Source of the DNA: Phenylobacterium sp.
GTDB lineage: Bacteria > Pseudomonadota > Alphaproteobacteria > Caulobacterales > Caulobacteraceae
Direction of reading: 5' to 3'
Assembly: GCA_020402745.1 (NCBI GenBank)
Contig: JADBYZ010000026.1
Coordinates: forward strand, 62,001-126,000
DNA: 64,000 bases
Shown here: positions 34,502-43,201 of the stretch, piece by piece
Position numbering within the stretch: the stretch's first letter is position 1
Layout: each line of letters opens with the position of its first letter
Program-made: the position numbers and the translations under genes
Notes under the pieces: model-generated
Told to the model about the DNA's origin: nothing
Seen by the model: the letters and a program-made list of their open reading frames with translations, nothing else
Database searches by the model: none

Positions 34502-34994
34502 GGCGGGATCTCCGGGTCCGGGACGCGGGACAGCGCCCGACCCGGAATTTGACAGACCCCCGGCGGGGCCGCCAGTAGGTGACCAAGCGGCAGGCTACAG
34601 GTTTCTGCACCCCTCCGCTCGCTGAGGGTGGAATCCCGGGGGCGCTCCGGGGCCCGGCGAACAGCCTCATAACCGAGGGGGGTCGGGCCACCGACCCGGT
34701 TGAGTGTTTCGCCCTGGACCCGGTTTTCATCGCCGATGCCGCGATCCGGGCCATCGGCCCGCCCTGGGAAATCTCTGGCTCGGACATCCCTTTGGGAGCC
34801 ACAGGCGACCAGCACCTTCGCCGGGGCGTCCGCCTGCCCCAATCCGGACTGACATGTATCTGTCATCAAAGTGAAGGCTGGGCGTCACAGGCCGTCCCTA
34901 GAACCTGCTCCAAAGGGGTGTTCGGGGGGCCGGTCTTGGCGCGGTCGCCACTCCCTGTTTGCGCGCGAAACGTCGATACGGTGGAGACCGACCC
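34502..34994. other. 493-base intergenic region with hairpin and doubtful ORF
   Basis: This region separates the divergent GFA and lipoprotein genes. A perfect 7-bp stem with GCCA loop (GGGTCGG / CCGACCC) lies at 34680-34697. One rightward frame (34579-34998) has moderately coding-like third positions around the segment FALDPVFIADAAIRAIGPPW, but it lacks a ribosome site and resembles nothing I know. The reverse frames are no better. It may hold a leader RNA, a gene remnant or only the two promoters. Confidence 0.35.
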
Positions 34995-36509
34995 ATGACA
35001 GCTCTCGGAAAGCTGAAAATCCTTGCCCTGAGCGTCGCTGCGAGCGGCCTGCTGGCCGCCTGCGGCGGCGGCGGATCCAGCATCGCATCGCCCGGCGAAG
35101 GACAGTTCGCGACCGGGGGGACCGGTGGTGGTTCGGGCGGTTCCGGTGGATCCGGATCAGCGTCAGCCGACTGCCCGACCGGGTTCATCAACCTTGGCAC
35201 CATCGCCAACGGGACCCTGCGGTCCTGCGGTATCCCACGCCTCGTCACCGGCTCCCTGACCCTCCCCTTCCGGCCAGGCACCGCCTATCGGGTCGATGGC
35301 AAGACCGAGGTGGGCCAGGACCTCGGCCCTGACGCCCAGAACCCCCGCGCGGGCGTCCAGTCGGGCGTCCTGACGATCGAGCCGGGCGTCATTGTGTTCG
35401 GCGGCATCGCCGAGTACATCGCGGTCAACCGTGGATCGCGGATCATCGCCGACGGCACCGCCTCGCGCCCCATCATCTTCACCAGCCTGAACGACCTGAA
35501 CGGCGGCCCTGACCTCAAGGGCCAGTGGGGCGGCATCGTCATCGCCGGCCGGGCGCCCATCAACCGTTGCCCACCGACCACCACCAGCTTCCCGGCGAAT
35601 CCGGTGAACTGCGAGTTCCGTTTCGAAGCCATCCAGACAATCAACTGGGGCGGCAACGCGGCGAACGACAACAGCGGCGTGCTGCGTTACGTCCAGGTCA
35701 AGGAAGCGGGCTACGAAGTGGCCCCCAACGAGGAGCTGAACGGCATCACCTTCGGCGGCGTCGGCAACGGCACCGTGGTCGACTTCGTCCAGGTCCATGG
35801 CGGCGCTGATGATGCGGTCGAGTTCTTCGGCGGCACGGTGAACGTGCGCCGCCTCGTGCTGACCGAGTGGGATGACGACGGTTTCGACACCGACGAGGGT
35901 TACACCGGCTCGGCCCAGTACATCATCAACACGTCGGACCGGCCCACGGAAGAAGCCCGCTGCTTTGAGATCTCAGGCGCTGGCTCCACCTCGGGCGGCT
36001 TCCCGCTGCTGCGCGCCCACCCCAAGGTTTCCAACTTCGTCTGCCGCCTCGGCCTGGCGACCTCGACCTTTGACTCCCGCCAGCATCAGGGCCTGGTCCT
36101 GAACGGCGGCACCCGGGCGGATTTCCTGAACGGCGTGATCTACTCGGCCCATCCGTCCATCCCCTGCATTGACGTGGACGGCTCCTCGACAATGGCTGAG
36201 CCCCGTCCCACCTTCTCCTCGGTGGCCCTCTCCTGCGGCGCGGGTCCCTTCCGCACCACGGACAACGACCAGCCCACCGGTCCCGAGACCCTGTTCAACG
36301 CCGGCCAAAACAATATCGCGACCGGCTATACTCCGACCTTCTCCCAGGGCTTCATCAACGGTTCGAACGAGAGCGGACGGGTCGCCACCAACCCGATCCC
36401 CGCCTCGTCCTTCTTCCTGGCGACGACCTACATCGGCGCAGTCTCCGGCCTGACCGACAACTGGTACGTCGGCTGGACCTGTGGCCTGGCGGGCGCGGCC
36501 TCCTGCTGA
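34995..36509 (+). CDS. outer-membrane lipoprotein paired with TonB receptor, beta-helix-like
   Basis: Lipoprotein of 504 residues: signal ending in GLLAAC (lipobox), then a Gly/Ser-rich linker (about 23-55). The body has repetitive hydrophobic/Asn-Gly turns (GVLTIEPGVIVFGG, GSRIIADGTASRPIIFTS, NGITFGGVGNGTVVDFVQVHGG), typical of a right-handed parallel beta-helix. Several Cys pairs late in the protein suggest disulfides. I chose ATG 34995 with GGAG ten bases upstream. It lies 69 bases before a TonB receptor gene. Such lipoprotein-receptor pairs occur in Caulobacterales and sphingomonads and probably form one surface uptake complex; the ligand is unknown. Confidence 0.85.
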   Translation: MTALGKLKILALSVAASGLLAACGGGGSSIASPGEGQFATGGTGGGSGGSGGSGSASADCPTGFINLGTIANGTLRSCGIPRLVTGSLTLPFRPGTAYRVDGKTEVGQDLGPDAQNPRAGVQSGVLTIEPGVIVFGGIAEYIAVNRGSRIIADGTASRPIIFTSLNDLNGGPDLKGQWGGIVIAGRAPINRCPPTTTSFPANPVNCEFRFEAIQTINWGGNAANDNSGVLRYVQVKEAGYEVAPNEELNGITFGGVGNGTVVDFVQVHGGADDAVEFFGGTVNVRRLVLTEWDDDGFDTDEGYTGSAQYIINTSDRPTEEARCFEISGAGSTSGGFPLLRAHPKVSNFVCRLGLATSTFDSRQHQGLVLNGGTRADFLNGVIYSAHPSIPCIDVDGSSTMAEPRPTFSSVALSCGAGPFRTTDNDQPTGPETLFNAGQNNIATGYTPTFSQGFINGSNESGRVATNPIPASSFFLATTYIGAVSGLTDNWYVGWTCGLAGAASC

Positions 36510-36578
36510 TCCGAGAAGCGCAGGGCGGCGGGGTGATCCCGCCGCCTCCCTCCTTGTCCCCTTGAAGGCCCGATCCCG

Positions 36579-39206
36579 ATGACCCGAACCCTCCGCACTC
36601 TCCTGTTGGCAAGCGCCGCCCTCACCACGGCGCACTCGGCCTTCGCCCAGACCCCCCCGCCCAGCGAGGGGACCGAAGTCGAAGAGATCATCGTCAGCGG
36701 CCGGTTCATCCCGGATGTGATCCGTGACACCGCCGAGGTGGCGAACTTCCTCAGCGCCGAGGACGTGCAGCGCGCCGGTGACGACAATGCGGCCCAGGCC
36801 CTGACCCGGATCACGGGCATCTCGCTGGTGTCGGGCAAGTTCGTCTATGTCCGCGGACTGGGGGAACGCTATTCCCAGGCTCTGCTGAACGGCTCTCCCC
36901 TGCCCAGCCCTGAACCCCTGCAGCGCGTCATCCCCCTGGACCTCTTCCCGGCCTCGATCCTCTCGGGAACCGTGATCCAGAAGACCTTTTCGGCCAACTA
37001 TCCCGGCGAGTTCGGGGGCGGGGTGATCGACCTGCAGACGGTCGGAACCCCTGACGAGCCCTTCCTCAAGGTGGGCGTCGGCGTCAGCGGTGACACCGTG
37101 ACTACGGGAAACAGTGGGCTGACCTATTACGGATCAGAGACCGACTGGCTGGGCTTCGACAACGGCGCCCGGAAGCTGCCGGTGGGCGTTCGCCAGTTCG
37201 CCGCCAACCGCCCCGTGGTGGTCGGAAGCGCCACGGGCGGGCTGACGACGGATCAGTACAAGGCCGTCGCGCGGAGCTTCACGAACGCCCCGCTGAACGT
37301 CATTCAGCGGGACAGGACGCCCCTTAACGGCAATTTCGACGTCTCCGGCGGACAGTCGTTTGACACCGACTATGGGCGCATTGGCGCCATCGGGGTCCTG
37401 AGCTACCGGAACGGCTGGCAGACGCGCAAGGGCGTGCGCCAGACCTCAGTTCCTGACGCCGGCGGACTGGCCCTTGCCACGGATGCGACCTTCGAGGCCA
37501 ACCAGAACGACGTCGCCTGGAGCGGCCTTGGCGGCCTGGCCTGGGAGAACGGAGACAACGAGGTCCGCTATACCGGTCTCTGGATCCGCTCGACGTCGAA
37601 GCGCGCCCGGATCACCTCCAACTCGGCCCAGTCGCAGGGCAACACCAATGTGAACGCCTACAACTCTGAGTGGTACGAGCGCGAGCTGCAGCTGAGCCAG
37701 CTCTCGGGCGAACATCTCCTCGGGGATTGGGAACTCGCCTGGGGCGGGACCTACGGCCGGACGGCCCGTCAGGCGCCGTACGAGCGGCTGTACCGGTACG
37801 GTCTTTCGGCGACGGGCGGGCGTATAGCCCTGCTGTCGGGCGCCAACCAGCTGGTCTCCTTCTCGGACCTGGATGAAAACATCGGCTCGGCGAACCTTGA
37901 CCTCGCCTATGACCTTCCCGTGGACTTTGTCCGGCAGGCCCAGCTGAAGATGGGCGCCGCATGGCAGCGGAACACCCGGACCTCTGTCCGTCGGGACTTC
38001 ACCTACGACCAGGGCCGCAACTGGGACCCGGCGCGTTACGCCGGCCAGCGGATCGACTACCTGGTGGCGGACCGGAACATCAACGACGACATCATCATGC
38101 TGCGGGAACTGACAGGGTCTTCCCTGACCGGGGACGCCGCCATGTATGACGCCGGGCTGGAGGTGGCTGCGGCCTATGTCCAGGTGGACAGCGAGATCCG
38201 TCCCTTGCTCAGGGGCAGCCTTGGCCTGCGCTACGAGACGGCGGACCTGTCCGTGAAGACCCTGGACATCTTCGCCCCGACCGCGGCGCCAATCTTCAGC
38301 CGCAGCGTCTCGAAGGATTACCTCCTTCCGGCGGCGACCCTGACCTGGAACTTCGCCGAGGACCAGCAGCTGCGGTTCGGCCTATCCCAGACCATCGGCC
38401 GGCCGCAGTTCCGGGAACTGGCGCCGCAGCGCTACCGGGACACGGAGACCGACCGGATCCTCTCAGGCAATCCCTACCTCGAGGACACGACCTTCGTGAA
38501 CGTCGACGCCCGATACGAGCGCTACTTCAGCCGGGGCCAGTACTTCACTTTTGGCGCCTTCTACAAGAACATGGAGAAGCCTGTCGAAGCCCTCGCGGTC
38601 CTGGGCTCCGACGGCGCCTTCCGCCAGACCTTCTACAATGCGCCGGCCGCGGACATTTACGGTGGCGAGGTTGAGTTCAAGAAGCTCTTCGAACCGGAAA
38701 CCGGTACGGGCTGGGTCGATGAGCGGCGCTGGCTTGTGTCTCTCAACTATACCTACACGACCTCGAGCCTGCAGGTTTCGGACGGGGACACGATCACTCT
38801 CGATATCACGGGCGTCCCGACCACCCCTCCCGCCCGCGACTACCTGAAGGGGGGAGAGAAGCTTCAGGGACAGTCCGATCACCTGGCCAACCTGCAGCTA
38901 GGCTTCGAGAACGACGAAGCCGGTTCGCAGGCCACCTTGCTGGTGACCTATACGAGCGAGCGCGTCTCCGCCCGTTCCAGCAGCGTCGACCTGCCGGACC
39001 TGGTCCAGCGGCCGGGGGTGAGGGTCGACTTCGTCTATCGGCGCAACTTCGAGATCCAGGGCCGGGAGTTCACCGGTTCATTCGAGGCGCGGAACCTGAC
39101 CGGGACAGACGCCGAGGAGTACCAGGCGGCGGGCGGAAAGCGGTTCAATACGAACAGCTTCCAGATCGGGCAGTCCTACTCCCTGGGACTTTCCGCCAAG
39201 TTCTGA
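36579..39206 (+). CDS. TonB-dependent receptor with lipoprotein partner
   Basis: Outer-membrane receptor of 875 residues with signal peptide (cleavage after AFA), a TonB-box-like EEIIVSGRF (about 35-43) and a complete plug (AQALTRITGISLV, VYVRGLGERYSQALLNGS, YPGEFGGGVIDLQT). The barrel ends in SYSLGLSAKF with the terminal Phe needed for assembly. The VYVRGLGERY plug belongs to a carbohydrate/unknown-ligand group rather than classical siderophore receptors. It follows the beta-helix lipoprotein gene and probably shares its promoter. A hairpin follows the stop. Confidence 0.94.
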   Translation: MTRTLRTLLLASAALTTAHSAFAQTPPPSEGTEVEEIIVSGRFIPDVIRDTAEVANFLSAEDVQRAGDDNAAQALTRITGISLVSGKFVYVRGLGERYSQALLNGSPLPSPEPLQRVIPLDLFPASILSGTVIQKTFSANYPGEFGGGVIDLQTVGTPDEPFLKVGVGVSGDTVTTGNSGLTYYGSETDWLGFDNGARKLPVGVRQFAANRPVVVGSATGGLTTDQYKAVARSFTNAPLNVIQRDRTPLNGNFDVSGGQSFDTDYGRIGAIGVLSYRNGWQTRKGVRQTSVPDAGGLALATDATFEANQNDVAWSGLGGLAWENGDNEVRYTGLWIRSTSKRARITSNSAQSQGNTNVNAYNSEWYERELQLSQLSGEHLLGDWELAWGGTYGRTARQAPYERLYRYGLSATGGRIALLSGANQLVSFSDLDENIGSANLDLAYDLPVDFVRQAQLKMGAAWQRNTRTSVRRDFTYDQGRNWDPARYAGQRIDYLVADRNINDDIIMLRELTGSSLTGDAAMYDAGLEVAAAYVQVDSEIRPLLRGSLGLRYETADLSVKTLDIFAPTAAPIFSRSVSKDYLLPAATLTWNFAEDQQLRFGLSQTIGRPQFRELAPQRYRDTETDRILSGNPYLEDTTFVNVDARYERYFSRGQYFTFGAFYKNMEKPVEALAVLGSDGAFRQTFYNAPAADIYGGEVEFKKLFEPETGTGWVDERRWLVSLNYTYTTSSLQVSDGDTITLDITGVPTTPPARDYLKGGEKLQGQSDHLANLQLGFENDEAGSQATLLVTYTSERVSARSSSVDLPDLVQRPGVRVDFVYRRNFEIQGREFTGSFEARNLTGTDAEEYQAAGGKRFNTNSFQIGQSYSLGLSAKF

Positions 39207-39220
39207 AGACAGGTCCTGGA

Positions 39221-39242
39221 CCGGGCGGGGCAACCCGCCCGG
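39221..39242. terminator. GNRA-capped hairpin between receptor and T4SS operon
   Basis: A perfect 9-bp stem (CCGGGCGGG / CCCGCCCGG) is closed by a GCAA tetraloop. It lies between the convergent TonB receptor stop and the virB11 stop. No T-run is present, but position and stability favour a bidirectional terminator. Confidence 0.6.
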
Positions 39243-39247
39243 CGACC

Positions 39248-40228
39248 TCAGGCGCGCCGGCCGAGGAACTGGATGTCTGAGATCCGTCGGACACCTTCGG
39301 CCCGATCGATCTGGACCACGACGTCAATCACCCGCGAGACATAGGCTTGGACCTTGTCCCAGCCCAGATCCAAGCCTGAAGTCAGGGCCAGGAGGCCGAT
39401 CTGATCGAGAGCGCCGGCGGGGCTGTCGGCGTGGATGGTGGTGATCGAGCCTGGATGCCCGCTGTTCACCGCACGCAGGAAGGCGAAGGCCTCTGAACCC
39501 CGGAGCTCCCCGAGGAGGATCCGGTCCGGGCGCAGGCGCAGTGAAGCGGCCAGCAGCGCATCGGCATCCACCCGCGCCTCGCCCATATCGCCCCTGACGG
39601 CGATCAGGCCAACGCTGTTCGGATGATCCAAACGAACCTCCGCCGCATCCTCGATGACGACAAGACGCTCAGAGGCATCAATCTCTTTGACCAGGGCGTT
39701 GAGCAAGGTCGTCTTTCCGCTGCCCGTGCCACCTGAGATCACAATGGTCTTGCGGCGTCGCACGGCTTCCCGCAGGAAGCCCAGTCTGTCGCCATCGTCG
39801 AGCCTGTCCGCCAGGACCTCATCGTCCGACTCTTCGCCAGCCTCGCCCTCCGGCCGGTTGAACAGGCCGCTTCCGGACAGCTCTTCAAGGCTCAGGTCAG
39901 AGATCAGATGCTTACGGACCGCTAGGACCGTCCCTCCCCTTGTCGCGGGCGGAGCCACCACCTGGACACGGGCGCCATCGGGAAGGGTGGCGGAAAGGAG
40001 GGGTTGCTCACGGTTCACGCCCTGGCTGCCATAGGCGGCGATCTGACGAACCAGCCGCTGGAGGGTCGTCTCGTCAAGTCCGACCGCAGCCTCCCGGCGC
40101 ATGCCCTCAACCGCGGTCTCGACCCAGACCTCGCCTGGTGCGTTGACGAGAAGGTCGGTGACCTCCGGACGGCTGAGCCAGGGCGCCAGGGGCGCCAGGA
40201 AGGCGCCGAGGTAGACATTGGCGTTCAT
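39248..40228 (-). CDS. virB11: type IV secretion ATPase VirB11
   Basis: Hexameric traffic ATPase of 326 residues powering pilus assembly and substrate transfer. Walker A is GGTGSGKTTLL (from residue 166), the Asp box region is VVIEDAAEVRL, Walker B is RILLGELRGSEAF and the His box is GHPGSITTIHADS. The N-terminal domain (1-110) has the family's VNAPGEVWVE. It is the last gene of the leftward operon and overlaps virB10 by one base. Confidence 0.95.
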   Translation of the reverse strand: MNANVYLGAFLAPLAPWLSRPEVTDLLVNAPGEVWVETAVEGMRREAAVGLDETTLQRLVRQIAAYGSQGVNREQPLLSATLPDGARVQVVAPPATRGGTVLAVRKHLISDLSLEELSGSGLFNRPEGEAGEESDDEVLADRLDDGDRLGFLREAVRRRKTIVISGGTGSGKTTLLNALVKEIDASERLVVIEDAAEVRLDHPNSVGLIAVRGDMGEARVDADALLAASLRLRPDRILLGELRGSEAFAFLRAVNSGHPGSITTIHADSPAGALDQIGLLALTSGLDLGWDKVQAYVSRVIDVVVQIDRAEGVRRISDIQFLGRRA

Positions 40229-41292
40229 CAGCGAACGACACCGGAAAAGTCTAGGTCACGGGCCACATACACCTGGACAGCCGCGCCCTGGGGCACCCGC
40301 AAGGTTGCGGGGACGTTCGGTGGCGTTATGCCTGCGCCCGCCCCCTGTCCGGTTAGCCCCGGCCAGCCCAGCAAGAGTGTGGTGTTGCTGTTGTTCGAGC
40401 CGTTATTGGCCAAGGCCGTCACGCCGGCGTTGAGCACGGTCAAGAGAATCGAGGCGCCAAACCGCTCGAAGAAGTTGTTATCGACAGCGCCCTCAACACC
40501 GCCCTGGCCCAGCCGGTCCACGGCTGGCGAGGCGATCTCGATGCTGACGCCCGTGGGACTGATAATCCGGCTCCACACAACGAAGGCCCGAGTCTGACCG
40601 ACCGAAGCCGAAGACTTGTACTCGCCCACCAACCGCGAGCCTCGAGGGATGAGGATCCGACTGCCGTCGAAGCTTCGAACATCCCGGCTGACCACCCCCC
40701 GGACCGCGCCGGGCAGATCCGAATTGATCGCTGACTCCAGGACCGCCGCGATCAGGGTGCCCTGAGGCACCACCCGGCTAAGGTCTCCCATCTGAGTGGC
40801 CTTAGCGCCAGAGCCGGCGCCACCCATGGTCCGCGCGGCGAAGCGCTCCTCCGGCGACCCCGCTGGCTCGGGCTGCGGTGCGCCGGGGGCTGTGGCGGGG
40901 GCGACGACCATCGCTCCCATCGCAGGGGTTTCCTGGGCCGCGAGGTCGACCACGAGTGTCGGTGCTCGGAGATAGGCGTCTTCCGTGGCTGCAGAGTGTA
41001 CGGTCGCTGCAGGCGGCGCCTCAGGCGCCGCAGGCGGCGGCGGCGGGTCAGCCGGCCGAACCGATGCCGGGGTGGAGGGCGCAGGCGCCGGGGCGGGAGG
41101 CGTCTGGGCCTCGGCGCCGCGGGATGTGTTCAGGCCATTGAAAACCAGGAGCCCCGCCAGGACGGCGCCAGTCATACCGCCCCAGAAAACCAGGGGCGAG
41201 TCCGCCGCCCTAACCTGGGGAAGTCGGTCTGCGACCTTGGCCAAAACCTCGCTGTCGGCGCCCGACACCCGCCCGGACCTGTCTTGACCCAT
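40228..41292 (-). CDS. virB10: type IV secretion channel protein VirB10
   Basis: Protein of 354 residues spanning both membranes. It has a short cytoplasmic N-terminus, one membrane segment (about 33-51), a long Pro/Ala-rich periplasmic linker (about 60-155) and the C-terminal VirB10 domain (VPQGTLIAAVLESAINSDLPG to the end). GSRILIPRGSRLVGEY and GVEGAVDNNFFERFGASIL (including the antenna helix region) are clear family blocks. It overlaps virB9 and virB11 by one base each, a stop-start fusion arrangement. Confidence 0.95.
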   Translation of the reverse strand: MGQDRSGRVSGADSEVLAKVADRLPQVRAADSPLVFWGGMTGAVLAGLLVFNGLNTSRGAEAQTPPAPAPAPSTPASVRPADPPPPPAAPEAPPAATVHSAATEDAYLRAPTLVVDLAAQETPAMGAMVVAPATAPGAPQPEPAGSPEERFAARTMGGAGSGAKATQMGDLSRVVPQGTLIAAVLESAINSDLPGAVRGVVSRDVRSFDGSRILIPRGSRLVGEYKSSASVGQTRAFVVWSRIISPTGVSIEIASPAVDRLGQGGVEGAVDNNFFERFGASILLTVLNAGVTALANNGSNNSNTTLLLGWPGLTGQGAGAGITPPNVPATLRVPQGAAVQVYVARDLDFSGVVR

Positions 41293-42050
41293 TACGGCCT
41301 CCCCCAGAAGGAGCGTCGCTTCTCGGGAACCTGACTGTTCTCAGGTCTCTGGAAGCCGTCATTGAAGATGCGCGTCGACTCCCCGCCCCTCCGAAGGATG
41401 AATCCCTGGGCGATCCTATCGGCGACGAACAGGCCCTCTCTCAGCCGGAGGTTAATCAGCGCCTCGGCGCCATCCGGTTCGACAACGAAGATCGCGGGCA
41501 GATCCTCGCCGACGCCGAAGGCGAAGTAGGTCTCGCGCCCATCGTCGAAGATGCGGATCGGAAGCAGGGACTTCGACCCCTGGAAGGAGTAAGCCGCATT
41601 CCGGACTTCAGGCGGCGGATCCGGGGGCGGAGGCGCTTCAGCAAGCGCAATCGGCGCAGAATAAACGAACCGAACCGTAAACGGCATTCTGCGCGTCGGC
41701 TGGGCCATTGCAGTCAGACGGAAGTTGTACCGCCTCAGGTTAGTGACCACCGTCATGTTGGTGGAGGGCCGGAGCGTCATGGGTTTCAGGAACAGAAGGT
41801 TCGCCCGACGGTTAGGGGTCACCTGCCAGCTCAGGCTATCGCCAATCGCGACGTTCTCGATGCGCTCGGCAGGATCGAATTCGATCGTCAGCTGATGGCG
41901 GAGCGCACCCCTCAGCTCGACCACGGCGATGGGGTCGTAGTCTACGAAGTGGATGCGAGGATCCCCGCCGCCGGGGCGGGGCGTGACCGCAAAGGCATTC
42001 GCCGACGTCAGGGCGAGACAGACCACAATCAGGAAGGAGCGAAACATCAT
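41292..42050 (-). CDS. virB9: type IV secretion outer-membrane complex protein VirB9
   Basis: Periplasmic protein of 252 residues with a signal peptide (cleavage near ANAFA). Family blocks are DPRIHFVDYDPIAVVELRG at the N-terminal domain, then NLLFLKPMTLRPSTNMTVVT, and the C-terminal beta-domain (YSFQGSKSLLPIRIFDDGRETYF, ALINLRLREGLFVADRI). It forms the outer core ring with VirB10. The usual small lipoprotein partner VirB7 is not encoded beside it. The start overlaps the virB6 stop by 4 bases. Confidence 0.94.
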   Translation of the reverse strand: MMFRSFLIVVCLALTSANAFAVTPRPGGGDPRIHFVDYDPIAVVELRGALRHQLTIEFDPAERIENVAIGDSLSWQVTPNRRANLLFLKPMTLRPSTNMTVVTNLRRYNFRLTAMAQPTRRMPFTVRFVYSAPIALAEAPPPPDPPPEVRNAAYSFQGSKSLLPIRIFDDGRETYFAFGVGEDLPAIFVVEPDGAEALINLRLREGLFVADRIAQGFILRRGGESTRIFNDGFQRPENSQVPEKRRSFWGRP

Positions 42051-43201
42051 GCGCCTCCAATCCGCCGCAATGCGACCGACCTTCTATAGCTGGCCCCGAT
42101 GGTATCCTGGGGTCGCGGACCTGGTGCCTGCGCCGGAGCGGTGCGCACCGCCGCGCCGGCGAGACTGACCTCGCGCACTCGACTCTCAAACCGCTGGCTG
42201 TCCTGGGTCAGGGCCTGGGCGAGCTGGTCGGCCCTGGAGGCGAGCTGCGGGGCGGCAGGCGTCTCCCTTCGTGCGACCTGGCCTGGTGAGGGCGCTGCGA
42301 ATGTCGTGGCGAGCCCACCGGTCCTCAGACCCAGGGCGGCCACCCAGGCGGCGACGATGAGGACCCCCTGCCCCACGGCGAACACCAGAAGGAGCGCCGC
42401 CAGGCTTGTCGCCATCCGCGGCTCAAGGGCCTGCGCCTCCCTCTGTTCCGCCAGGGTCGCGAGCCAGGGGGCTAGCACCACCAACAGCAGGATAAGGAGA
42501 GACCAGCCGACGAGCAGGCTGAGAGCGGACCCGACGAGGGCGCGGACCCAACCAAAGAAGACCCCTCGCGTCACGTTCATGAGGGCGAGAGCGATGAAGA
42601 CCGGCCCCACGGCGGTAAGGACTCCGATGGCGAGCTTGGCGCCGCCAACGACGCCGACGCTCATCACCATCAGGGCGTCCGCAGCCAGGGACAGGGCCTC
42701 GGCGGAGGCGGCCTCAGCGCTGGCGTAGGCCTTCACGTTGGGCGGCGCCTGGCCCCCGAAGGCGGCGGCGGCGCGGCGGAGCTCACTGTGAGCCTGATCG
42801 AGGCCCGCGACCGGGCTGGCCGCCAGGCTGGGCGCGCCCTCGCCTGAGGTCCATGGCGAGGAGACCGCCGCAGCGATCTGCACAGGGGCCCGGTCGGCGA
42901 GGTCAAAGACCAAGGTCTGGAAGACGCTCCAGTTGGTGACCAGGGCGAGGATGGCCCCAATCCGGAGGGCGACTCCCGGCGCTTCGGAGAGCCGGGCGCC
43001 TTCCGGTGCGAACAACAGCCGCCAGCCGATAAGGGCGACATAGATGGTCATCAGCAGGGTCAGCGCGGCGCCGAACAGGCTGGAGCCCCCGGTCAGGGCC
43101 AGATAGCCGCCCTGTGCGTAGGCCTGGGTCTGGCAATCTATGGTGGCCAGCACGCCCTCAATGGCGCCGGCGTCCATATAGGAGGGGCAGGCCTGAATCA
43201 T
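42047..43201 (-). CDS. virB6: type IV secretion inner-membrane protein VirB6 / TrbL
   Basis: Polytopic protein of 384 residues with about six membrane segments (for example LFGAALTLLMTIYVALIGWRLLF, LLVGWSLLILLLVVLAPWL, LLLVFAVGQGVLIVAAWVAAL). A long central loop (about 115-185) and a hydrophilic, Gln/Arg-rich C-terminal tail follow the VirB6 pattern. It overlaps both neighbours by 4 bases. In standard systems virB7 and virB8 would follow; here virB9 comes directly. Confidence 0.9.
   Translation of the reverse strand: MIQACPSYMDAGAIEGVLATIDCQTQAYAQGGYLALTGGSSLFGAALTLLMTIYVALIGWRLLFAPEGARLSEAPGVALRIGAILALVTNWSVFQTLVFDLADRAPVQIAAAVSSPWTSGEGAPSLAASPVAGLDQAHSELRRAAAAFGGQAPPNVKAYASAEAASAEALSLAADALMVMSVGVVGGAKLAIGVLTAVGPVFIALALMNVTRGVFFGWVRALVGSALSLLVGWSLLILLLVVLAPWLATLAEQREAQALEPRMATSLAALLLVFAVGQGVLIVAAWVAALGLRTGGLATTFAAPSPGQVARRETPAAPQLASRADQLAQALTQDSQRFESRVREVSLAGAAVRTAPAQAPGPRPQDTIGASYRRSVALRRIGGA

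Noticed and set aside
34476-34802. 108-codon leftward frame in the intergenic region
   Set aside because: Two other frames are equally open here, there is no ribosome site, and no recognised family.
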